Source: Comamonadaceae bacterium (GTDB lineage: Bacteria > Pseudomonadota > Gammaproteobacteria > Burkholderiales > Burkholderiaceae_C). Taken from it: DNA of 10,167 nt. Position numbers and translations under genes: made by a program. The DNA is taken from NCBI GenBank assembly GCA_024642025.1, contig JAHEBY010000060.1, positions 1 to 10,167 on the forward strand. Direction: 5' to 3'. The notes under the pieces were generated by a model that saw nothing but the letters and a program-made list of their open reading frames with translations, was not told where the DNA came from and did not search any database. Numbering within the stretch: the stretch's first letter is position 1; every line of letters starts with the position of its first letter. Shown piece by piece: positions 1 through 5,915 of the stretch.

Positions 1-185
1 GGGCGTATTGCTTTATCGCCAATGGCGATGGCAGCCACCGCGAAATGGGCCATGGCGGTGGACCCTGCATGTTGCACAACCCTAGCTACGACTTCAACGA
101 TGACCTGATACCGCTGGGTGCTACATACTGGGTTCGGCTGGCCGAAGCCTGGCTGGCACCTGGGCGGACCCAAGCTTCGCCATGA
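1..185 (+). CDS. M20-family amidohydrolase/peptidase, C-terminal fragment
   Basis: Only the last 60 codons are present, read in frame 3 from base 3 to the TGA at 183-185; the 5' part lies outside the window. The fragment carries the signature tail of M20D amidohydrolases (hippurate hydrolase/aminoacylase type): a GDGSHREMGHGGGPC segment followed by LHNPSYDFNDDLIPLGA and then the closing amphipathic helix. Family members are cytosolic metal-dependent hydrolases that split N-acyl amino acids or related amides. The exact substrate cannot be told from this fragment. The stop overlaps the ATG of the next gene (ATGA), so the two are very probably translationally coupled in one operon. Confidence 0.8.
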   Translation, partial: AYCFIANGDGSHREMGHGGGPCMLHNPSYDFNDDLIPLGATYWVRLAEAWLAPGRTQASP

Positions 186-1279
186 TCGGGGTCGCCGAAG
201 CCTTTTCAACGAGTTACGCCAAGGCGCGCATAAAGTTTCTGGAGGCTGCGGCGGCTGCAGGACTGTCGATCACGTCCTTCAACCATCCCTTGCCTGGCCG
301 TGAGGGTGAACTTCTAGCGATGGATGTGGCGCTGTCCGGAGACGCAGATGCAAAAAATCTGTTGATTGTTTCCAGCGGCTGCCACGGCGTAGAGGGATAT
401 TGTGGCAGTGGCGTACAGGTGTTCGCGTTGCACGATGCCGAGTGGATGGCGCATGCCCGTCCGCACGATGTGGCGGTACTGTACGTCCATGCCTTGAATC
501 CATATGGGTTCTCTCACATCCGGCGCACGACGCAAGAGAACGTCGATCTGAACCGGAACTTTCACAATTTCTCCAAACCGTTGCCCTGTAATGTTGACTA
601 CCGGAATCTGCACACTTTGCTGTTGCCAGACAGTTGGCCCCCGACGGAAGCCAACGTATTTGAGATCAAGCGCAGTGTGGCCATGCTCGGGTGGAGCGGG
701 TTTCAGGCCGCCGTAACCAGCGGGCAATACGAGTTTGCCGATGGCATGTTTTTTGGGGGCACCGAGCCAACCTGGAGCAATAGCACCTTGCGCCAGGCGT
801 TGCGCCAATTTGGCTCACATGCACAGCGCATCGCATGGATTGACCTGCACACCGGGCTCGGGCCCAGCGGCCATGGCGAACGTATTTTTGCGTGCAGGAA
901 CGATCCTGTGGCGCTTGAACGGGCGCGAGCGTGGTGGGACGGCAACGGCAGCACGCCGATAACCTCGTTTTACGACGGATCATCGAGTTCGTCCGAGCTG
1001 AGCGGTTTGATGTGGAGCGCGCTCTACGACGAATGCCCGCAGGCCGAATACACCGGCATTGCCATGGAATTTGGAACCATTCCGATTGCCGACATGCTTG
1101 AAGCACTGCGTGCAGAGCACTGGCTGCATAAGCATCCAAACGCTCCGTCAGAACTGGCTCGTGGCATCAAACAGCGGTTTATGGACGCGTTTTATGTTGA
1201 CGCCGACACGTGGAAGGGACAGATTGTCAGTCAATCCCGTCAAGCGCTATTTCAAGCTGTCAACGGTTTAATTTTATAA
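182..1279 (+). CDS. DUF2817 / M14-like zinc metallopeptidase family protein
   Basis: This 365-residue protein matches the DUF2817 family, relatives of M14 carboxypeptidases. Visible landmarks are a CHGVEG segment whose His68 and Glu71 fit the HxxE zinc-ligand pair, a conserved HALNPYGF...ENVDLNRNF block (residues 103-127), the WIDLHTGLG block (219-227) with the third likely zinc ligand His223, and AMEFGT (295-299) whose Glu fits the catalytic position. No signal peptide or membrane segment is seen, so it is probably cytosolic. The ATG at 182 overlaps the stop of the upstream M20 gene, which decides the start. The pairing suggests successive or parallel cleavage of amide or peptide substrates, an inference from context. 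The true substrate is unknown for most of the family. Confidence 0.85.
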   Translation: MIGVAEAFSTSYAKARIKFLEAAAAAGLSITSFNHPLPGREGELLAMDVALSGDADAKNLLIVSSGCHGVEGYCGSGVQVFALHDAEWMAHARPHDVAVLYVHALNPYGFSHIRRTTQENVDLNRNFHNFSKPLPCNVDYRNLHTLLLPDSWPPTEANVFEIKRSVAMLGWSGFQAAVTSGQYEFADGMFFGGTEPTWSNSTLRQALRQFGSHAQRIAWIDLHTGLGPSGHGERIFACRNDPVALERARAWWDGNGSTPITSFYDGSSSSSELSGLMWSALYDECPQAEYTGIAMEFGTIPIADMLEALRAEHWLHKHPNAPSELARGIKQRFMDAFYVDADTWKGQIVSQSRQALFQAVNGLIL

Positions 1280-1285
1280 AAAATT

Positions 1286-1316
1286 GGCTATTAGCCCCCG
1301 TCAATGGTGGGTTTTT
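1286..1316 (+). terminator. possible weak intrinsic terminator after the DUF2817 gene
   Basis: Two overlapping hairpins can form just past the stop: a short GGCT-ATT-AGCC stem (1286-1296), or an alternative pairing of AGCCC (1293-1297) with GGGTT (1309-1313). The latter is followed directly by the rest of a T5 run. Stems are short and one pairing is G-U, so this is a plausible rather than a strong terminator between the convergent DUF2817 and coaX genes. Confidence 0.35.
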
Positions 1317-1336
1317 AGCTATCGTAAATATAGCAT
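1291..1336. repeat. candidate copy A of a dispersed short repeat
   Basis: The only non-coding DNA between the convergent DUF2817 and coaX genes has the layout TTAGCCC-N19-AGCTA-N9-TAG. The same layout with identical spacing recurs at 9448-9490. The general look (AGCTAT...AAATATAGCATTTG) recalls short intergenic repeats I remember from Comamonadaceae genomes, but that is recollection, not a search. The 19-base centre agrees at only about 6 positions with the second copy, so chance is not excluded. Confidence 0.25.
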
Positions 1337-1345
1337 TTGTTACGC

Positions 1346-2113
1346 TTAGCTGGCAAAACGATTTTCTGCCAGAGTTACCAGCCCGTCAAAAATCAAGTTG
1401 TCTACCAGCTCAAACGGAACCGATAAACTCGGGGCCATTTTCCAACCGGCGCCACCAGTCATAAAGCAAAGGGGCTGCACCCCCGTGCGGGCCTTAAGGT
1501 GTTGAATCATGCGTTGAACGGCGCCTGCGATGGCAAAAGTGCCTCCGCTGGTCAATGCATCACTGGTATTGGTGGGAAAGTCACGTACCTCCCCAGTTGG
1601 TACGTGCAGTCCAGCGGTGCCAGTCTCCAACGCCCGCAGCATGATGCCGTGTCCGGGCAGAATCACGCCGCCCAAAAACCTGCCAGATGCGTCGATGGCT
1701 TCCACGGTGACGGCGGTACCAACCATGACCACGACCATGGGTAGTGCCGCCCCCCGGTTGAGCATCAGCCGGTGCGCGCCAATCATCGCGACCCATCGGT
1801 CTGCCCCCAAACGTGCAGGGTGGTCGTAACCGTTGGTCAGGCCGGCTTCTGCCTCACTGGATACGACCCACTGAGGTACGGTCTCCCAAAGCTCCATTTC
1901 TTCTTCAACCCGCCGTTTCACTGCGTCGCCAGCAACTATGCAGCCCAGTATGTACTTGGGTGTGGGTAATTTTGCCCACGGGCCTTCAGATAGTTTCTCG
2001 ATGTTTTCAAGGAACTCCGCGCCTTGGGAAATGAGACTGCCACCAACCCGTGGCGCGTCATAGAGCGCCCATTTAAGCCGGGTGTTGCCAACGTCGATTG
2101 CCAGAAAAGTCAT
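1346..2113 (-). CDS. coaX: type III pantothenate kinase CoaX
   Basis: CoaX phosphorylates pantothenate with ATP in the first committed step of coenzyme A synthesis, in the cytosol. The 255 residues fit the family length. The N-terminal phosphate motif DVGNTRLKW (residues 7-15), the LGADRW motif (102-107) holding the catalytic Asp105, and the GTAVTVEAID segment (132-141) are in family order (ASKHA fold). The residue just before GTA, where many CoaX proteins have Asp linked to monovalent cation binding, is Val here. That may reflect a lineage difference. The ATG at 2113 gives the canonical MTFLAIDVGNT start. In many Burkholderiales coaX follows birA. Here nothing co-directional lies upstream within the 140 bp to kbp, which is divergent, so coaX appears to be a single-gene unit or to have lost its partner. 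Confidence 0.95.
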   Translation of the reverse strand: MTFLAIDVGNTRLKWALYDAPRVGGSLISQGAEFLENIEKLSEGPWAKLPTPKYILGCIVAGDAVKRRVEEEMELWETVPQWVVSSEAEAGLTNGYDHPARLGADRWVAMIGAHRLMLNRGAALPMVVVMVGTAVTVEAIDASGRFLGGVILPGHGIMLRALETGTAGLHVPTGEVRDFPTNTSDALTSGGTFAIAGAVQRMIQHLKARTGVQPLCFMTGGAGWKMAPSLSVPFELVDNLIFDGLVTLAENRFAS

Positions 2114-2188
2114 GAGCGCGATTATTGCGGTTTCTTGTGGGGCTTCCGAGTACCGGTTGCCCGGATTGTCTCGTTTTGCGGGTCAAAA

Positions 2189-2219
2189 TTGGAGAAAGTG
2201 CGGCTCAGTGGAGTATATT
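2189..2219 (+). promoter_or_regulatory. candidate promoter for kbp
   Basis: A good -10 hexamer TATATT lies at 2214-2219, about 34 bp before the kbp start codon. The best upstream partner, TTGGAG at 2189-2194, is poor and spaced 19 bp away, so only the -10 is reasonably supported. The 139-bp gap between the divergent coaX and kbp genes shows no other clear structure. Confidence 0.25.
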
Positions 2220-2252
2220 GAAGTGTTACCAACTCAAGTGAAGGGGTCCAGC

Positions 2253-2756
2253 ATGGGCATGTTTAGTTTTATCAAGGAAGCCGGCCAGAAGTTGTTTGGA
2301 CACAAAGAGGTTGAAGATGCTGCGGCCAAGGCCGCGTCCGACACCGCAGCCCGCACGCGTCTGGATGAACTCAATTCCCAGGCGGCAACTGCCATTTCCA
2401 AATACGTAGAAACCCAGCAGCTCGGTGTGACGGGGCTGGACGTAGCGTTTGACGGGTCGAGTGGCACTGTCACCGTGCAGGGGCAAGCGCCTTCGCAGGA
2501 AGCGAGTGAAAAGGTTGCCTTGTGTTGCGGTAATGTTGGCGGCGTCCAAAGCGTCACCAATCTGATCGCCGTGTCAGCGCCAGCAGATGAATCGCAGTAC
2601 CACGATGTCGTTAGTGGCGATACCTTGTCGGCGATCGCAAAGAAATACTACGGCAATGCTGGCAAGTACCCTGTTATTTTCGAGGCCAACAGGCCGATGC
2701 TCAGCCACCCCGACAAAATTTATCCTGGACAAAAACTTCGCATCCCCCCTGTCTGA
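2253..2756 (+). CDS. kbp: Kbp/YgaU-type BON-LysM protein
   Basis: This 167-residue protein matches E. coli YgaU (Kbp), a small cytosolic K+-binding protein, from end to end. It has the MGMFSFIKEAGQKLF start, a BON domain at about 40-107 (GTVTVQGQAPSQEASEKV...GNVGGVQSV), and a C-terminal LysM domain at about 117-165 (VVSGDTLSAIAKKYYG, FEANRPMLSHPDKIYPGQ, LRIP). No signal peptide is present, as expected for Kbp. The reading frame stays open 57 codons further upstream, but the ATG at 2253 is chosen because it begins the conserved N-terminus and follows a purine-rich GTGAAGGGG ribosome site. The upstream extension would also overlap coaX. Two adjacent Cys (91-92) in the BON domain are unusual for such a small cytosolic protein. 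In E. coli the gene responds to osmotic stress; no regulator site is evident here. Confidence 0.92.
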   Translation: MGMFSFIKEAGQKLFGHKEVEDAAAKAASDTAARTRLDELNSQAATAISKYVETQQLGVTGLDVAFDGSSGTVTVQGQAPSQEASEKVALCCGNVGGVQSVTNLIAVSAPADESQYHDVVSGDTLSAIAKKYYGNAGKYPVIFEANRPMLSHPDKIYPGQKLRIPPV

Positions 2757-2769
2757 CCAGAGCACGCGT

Positions 2770-2811
2770 GCGGGCCGGTTGGCTCAAATGACGCCGAACC
2801 AACAGGCCCGC
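2770..2811. other. long imperfect inverted repeat at convergent gene ends
   Basis: Two 13-base arms (2770-2782, GCGGGCCGGTTGG, and 2799-2811, CCAACAGGCCCGC) pair at 12 of 13 positions around a 16-base loop. The structure starts 14 bp after the kbp stop and runs across the stop codon of the minus-strand LuxR-type gene. No T-run follows on either strand, so it is not a textbook intrinsic terminator. It may still block RNase read-in or act as a bidirectional transcription barrier. Confidence 0.55.
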
Positions 2812-3452
2812 TGAATGGCGGCCATCTTGTTGTCGACCTTCAACTTGCTCATGGCGTTGGTAATGTGGAAGGTTACCGTGCGCTCGCTGCACCCTAGCGT
2901 GGCGCCGGTTTCCTTTGCAGTCTTGCCTTCAAACGCCAAGGCAAGGCATTCAGACTCACGTGGGCTCAGTGGACTTCGCTCGTGGGAAATGGCGCGTTTT
3001 AGGAGCGGCCAGATATTGAGTGTGGACCAGGTCAATGCCGCAGCCTCACTGCGGTCGTGCCAGGCTCGGGGGCTAAACAGAAAGCATTCGAAGGCCCGAT
3101 TGGCTGGCAGCGGGAATTCCACTCGGACGACACTCTGAAAACCTTGCGCAAGCCAAAGCCGGCGCCAGCGGCTCTGATTTTCGTATGCAGATTTGGCAAT
3201 GTCTTGCCACACGACCAAGGGTGCATCGGAATCACGCCACGGGGCACCAAAATCGCGACTCTCCGCCAAGGCTGTGGCCGACTCCAGCAATCGTGGCGGG
3301 TGCATGGTTAGCACGATGCGGTCCTCTTTGCCCCCGAACGGATCAGGGCCCAATACAGCAATCGCTTCAACAGAATGTTCGTTCAACGCGCCCAACCAGT
3401 CATTCATGATGGCGTCGAGCGGTACGCTGTCAAAGTTTGCAGGTGTTTTCAT
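2784..3452 (-). CDS. LuxR-type HTH transcriptional regulator, possible signal-responsive regulator
   Basis: This is a 222-residue protein from the ATG at 3452; an in-frame TTG at 3479 would add nine residues. Neither start has a clear Shine-Dalgarno, so the start is uncertain. The C-terminal 60 residues are a typical GerE/LuxR helix-turn-helix: LSPRESECLALAFEGKTAKE, then GCSERTVTFHITNAMSKL and KVDNKMAAIQRA. The N-terminal 150 residues look like a diverged autoinducer-binding fold (VVWQDI...RLWLAQGFQSVVRVEFPL resembles the Trp-to-beta-sheet stretch). The AHL-contacting Asp-Pro pair and the usual Gly after the GF/GL turn are not visible, so AHL binding is doubtful. It is divergent from the LqsS-type kinase gene, with an inverted repeat in the shared gap, suggesting it regulates that operon, itself, or both. 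It might be an output regulator of the neighbouring circuit; this is inference. Confidence 0.85.
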   Translation of the reverse strand: MKTPANFDSVPLDAIMNDWLGALNEHSVEAIAVLGPDPFGGKEDRIVLTMHPPRLLESATALAESRDFGAPWRDSDAPLVVWQDIAKSAYENQSRWRRLWLAQGFQSVVRVEFPLPANRAFECFLFSPRAWHDRSEAAALTWSTLNIWPLLKRAISHERSPLSPRESECLALAFEGKTAKETGATLGCSERTVTFHITNAMSKLKVDNKMAAIQRACWFGVI

Positions 3453-3490
3453 GGAGGGCAATGATTCAAACGAGGACAATGCAACTATTC

Positions 3491-3504
3491 ATGTTGAACA
3501 ACAT
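3491..3504. promoter_or_regulatory. candidate operator between luxR-like and lqsS-like genes
   Basis: A perfect inverted repeat, ATGTTG-AA-CAACAT, sits in the only intergenic gap shared by the divergent LuxR-type regulator and the sensor-kinase operon. It lies 38-51 bp upstream of the kinase start and about 40 bp upstream of the regulator ATG. Short dyads in such positions are commonly bound by the divergently encoded regulator. No convincing -35/-10 pair could be placed for either gene. Confidence 0.4.
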
Positions 3505-3529
3505 CGCTATGTCGCGTGGACCAATATAC

Positions 3530-3535
3530 AGGTGA
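3530..3535 (+). promoter_or_regulatory. ribosome binding site that decides a TTG start
   Basis: AGGTGA lies 6 bases before the TTG at 3542 and is the only good Shine-Dalgarno in the region. It supports TTG initiation of the sensor kinase rather than the in-frame GTG 23 codons downstream. Confidence 0.6.
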
Positions 3536-3541
3536 AACCAG

Positions 3542-4870
3542 TTGGGCAAGACCAGATTAGTTGCGCTTGATTCCGGGTTGGCCTATTGCCAACAATTCGG
3601 CAGCGAGATTGTGCGTACGCCGCTTGAACCCATTTTGCACGCATCTAGTTCACGTGTGAGGTGGCTGGGCATCATGACCTTGGTAGGTCATCCGCTCTTC
3701 GCATGGATATGGACCTATTGGGTTCCGCAACCCTACGAGAACCTGGCCGTGCGACTCCTGGTATCTGCATGCGGCATTCTGCTCATGCTAGCGTATTTTT
3801 CGGCTGATCCTGGCACGCCGCGAACGAAGTGGCTTTTTGGAATGGTGGCCTGGGTGCAGCTTCCTCTTTTTTCGAGCTGGATGTACAGCATGAATGGTGG
3901 GAATGCGGTCTGGCTGGCCAGCTTGGTCGCGCAAATCGTTATCTATTACCACTTGACTGACTGGCGGTTGGCGACTTTAGGGACCATCATGGGAATATTG
4001 ATGGGTTTTGGAGTGGCTGACGCCATGACACCTTTTCCGTTGGCGTCAATGCCCGCTTCTCACGCGATTGTGTTTGGGTATGCGTGGACGGCGGCGGTTT
4101 TGCTGGGCCTGACGTCTGCCAATCTGCGCCGCATGCAGCTTAGCAATACGCTGGCAACCATTGGCATCATGGCGCATGAGTTGCGCACGCCGCTGTCGAC
4201 AGCGGCCTTGATCAGCGATTCGTTGCAGATTCATGCAGAGGCGGCTGTCAATATTGACAGCGCAAAGCGGCTGGCCAAATTGGCAAATCGGCTGCGCGCG
4301 CTGACGCGGAATATGAACCGGCATATTGATATGCAAATATCAAACGCCAGGTTGACAAGTTTGCCCGGCGATAGAGAGCTGGTCTCAGCCAGTGACTTGG
4401 TCGCAACGGTAGTTGACAAGTTCCCGTATCGATTCGGCCGGGAAAGTGAATGCATCAGCGTCACCGTGCATCAGGATTTTCAGTTTCGGGCTTCAAATGC
4501 GCAATTCTCTCAAGTTTTGGACAACCTGATCAAGAACGCCCTGCACTCGCTTCAGACGGCCAGCTCGCCATATAGCAAGGGTGATCTGCGAATTGAGGTC
4601 GATGTCTTCGCCGACAAGGGTCGCATTGTCGTGACGGACTGCGGTGTCGGTATTGACCCAAAAATGTTGCCGCACATATTTGAGGCTTTCTTCTCAACCA
4701 ACAGGGGCACTGGTCATGGCTTGGGGCTGGCCTATTGCAGACGTGTTGTCGAGGCAGTCGGAGGCACACTCAAAGCCAAATCTGTCAGGTTCGAGGGCGC
4801 CACATTCAGCATTGAGCTGCCCATTCACGCCTCGAACGAAATCGTCAGCAACCGAGGCGCTAAAGAATGA
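3542..4870 (+). CDS. lqsS: CqsS/LqsS-type membrane sensor histidine kinase
   Basis: This 442-residue kinase fits the sensor of alpha-hydroxyketone autoinducers. The N-terminal half (about 40-193) holds roughly six hydrophobic segments. The stretch WLGIMTLVGHPLFAWIWTYW, followed by VPQPYENLAVR, closely resembles the ligand-sensing start of Vibrio CqsS (GMLGFPAYYFIWEYWFPQSYENLGLR, from memory). The cytoplasmic part has an H-box with His212 (MAHELRTPLS), an N-box DNLIKNALHSL (327-337), a G1 box DCGVGID (366-372) and a G2 box GTGHGLGLAYC (389-399). Unlike CqsS there is no fused C-terminal receiver; in this it is like Legionella LqsS. It begins with TTG and its stop overlaps the next gene by ATGA, so phosphate is probably passed to that separate regulator. 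The symbol is by homology; the cognate ligand is unknown. Confidence 0.9.
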   Translation: MGKTRLVALDSGLAYCQQFGSEIVRTPLEPILHASSSRVRWLGIMTLVGHPLFAWIWTYWVPQPYENLAVRLLVSACGILLMLAYFSADPGTPRTKWLFGMVAWVQLPLFSSWMYSMNGGNAVWLASLVAQIVIYYHLTDWRLATLGTIMGILMGFGVADAMTPFPLASMPASHAIVFGYAWTAAVLLGLTSANLRRMQLSNTLATIGIMAHELRTPLSTAALISDSLQIHAEAAVNIDSAKRLAKLANRLRALTRNMNRHIDMQISNARLTSLPGDRELVSASDLVATVVDKFPYRFGRESECISVTVHQDFQFRASNAQFSQVLDNLIKNALHSLQTASSPYSKGDLRIEVDVFADKGRIVVTDCGVGIDPKMLPHIFEAFFSTNRGTGHGLGLAYCRRVVEAVGGTLKAKSVRFEGATFSIELPIHASNEIVSNRGAKE

Positions 4871-5850
4871 ACTTCCCCATTTACCGGCGACCAGGCTCTG
4901 TCGCATTTCTCGACGACGATCCGGCCTATCTTGAAATGCTCGCCGACGTCATGCCGCGGGATTGGCCGGTCAAGCTGTTCCTGGATCCTTTGCAGTGCAT
5001 ACAGCAATTGCAACAAGAGCCCAAGCGCTGGGAGGCCGATGCCTGGCTTCAGCAGGAGATGGTTGATCGGTCGCGGTCCGGCCAAGCCTTGATTCCACAA
5101 ATCCTGGGCTACTGGGGGAGAGACGGCACAAACCGATTTAACCTGACTCGCGTATTGGTGGTGGACTATTCCATGCCCGCGATGACGGGTTTGAAGGTAT
5201 TGGAGAAATTAGCGGACTGGCCGGGCTCCCGCATATTGTTGACGGGGCAGGCCGACGAGCAGATTGCAGTGACAGCGTTCAATCATGGCCTTATTGAACA
5301 GTTTATTCCGAAGCAATCGGAAGACATCACTCGTCGTTTGACCGATGCCGTAAAACGTCTGTTAGAGCAGCCCGTGCGCGGCCAGGGGCACGTTTGGCGG
5401 GCGACATTGAGCCGCGAGCAGTATGCCCTTATTTGCTCTCCCTCAGTCGCACCCTTGCTCTCGGCGCTAGTGGCGAGGCATCGTTGGGTCGAATACGTCG
5501 TCATTGGTGCACCATTTGGTATCTTGGGCCTTGACGCTGTCGGAAAGGCCAACTGGATGCAACTTGAGCATCGTGACAATCTCCGTGACTTGGCCGAATT
5601 GGCCTGGTCGCAGGGCACGGCCGCTGCTGACGTTGAGGACATCCGGGCGGGCAGGAAGCTGATTGACCTCGAGCTCCAGCTTGCGCTTAACAGCAATCTA
5701 CCGGCCAGTCTTGAGCCGGCGATCGCCTTGGGTGTCGATACGCCACTTTGGGCGGCAATATTTCCCATTGAGGCATCCTTGAGTCCCGGTCCTGAAAAAG
5801 GGTTTGCTGCCCATTTAGGCGAGTGGGAGGCGCGCGATATTCCCGTTTAG
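4867..5850 (+). CDS. lqsR: LqsR-type response regulator with an enlarged receiver
   Basis: This 327-residue protein probably accepts phosphate from the overlapping sensor kinase. The receiver begins with VAFLDDD (acidic residues 16-18). The phospho-acceptor, in VLVVDYSMPAMTGL, is Asp100, about 84 residues later instead of the usual 40-45, so some 40 residues are inserted (about 53-93). Thr126 (ILLTGQAD) and Lys149 (FIPK) complete the site. As I recall, Legionella LqsR has its acceptor near residue 108 with the Lys about 50 later, which fits. Residues 175-327 form a C-terminal domain with no HTH, GGDEF or other output motif that I recognise. Legionella LqsR carries a C-terminal domain described as Pumilio/nucleotide-binding-like, so an RNA- or nucleotide-linked output is possible. 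The start ATG overlaps the kinase stop (ATGA). Confidence 0.85.
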   Translation: MNFPIYRRPGSVAFLDDDPAYLEMLADVMPRDWPVKLFLDPLQCIQQLQQEPKRWEADAWLQQEMVDRSRSGQALIPQILGYWGRDGTNRFNLTRVLVVDYSMPAMTGLKVLEKLADWPGSRILLTGQADEQIAVTAFNHGLIEQFIPKQSEDITRRLTDAVKRLLEQPVRGQGHVWRATLSREQYALICSPSVAPLLSALVARHRWVEYVVIGAPFGILGLDAVGKANWMQLEHRDNLRDLAELAWSQGTAAADVEDIRAGRKLIDLELQLALNSNLPASLEPAIALGVDTPLWAAIFPIEASLSPGPEKGFAAHLGEWEARDIPV

Positions 5851-5882
5851 CAAGGTTGGACGTGGTGGCGGCCCGATCGATC

Positions 5883-5915
5883 TGGCGCTCCTTGCAGCGC
5901 TATATTCAACTTTTT
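5883..5915 (+). terminator. weak terminator candidate between convergent lqsR-like and lqsA-like genes
   Basis: A 7-bp stem (TGGCGCT at 5883-5889 with AGCGCTA at 5896-5902, one G-U pair, 6-base loop) is followed 8 bases later by T5 at 5911-5915. The gap between stem and T-run weakens the case. It overlaps the 3' end of the opposing synthase gene. Confidence 0.3.

Noticed and set aside
314..1139. Two minus-strand open frames of about 160 codons opposite the DUF2817 gene
   Set aside because: The plus-strand frame carries the metallopeptidase motifs; the antisense products have none.
5283..5768. Minus-strand open frame of about 161 codons under the response regulator
   Set aside because: It is antisense to a well-supported gene, and its low-complexity Ser/Arg-rich translation is typical of a shadow frame.
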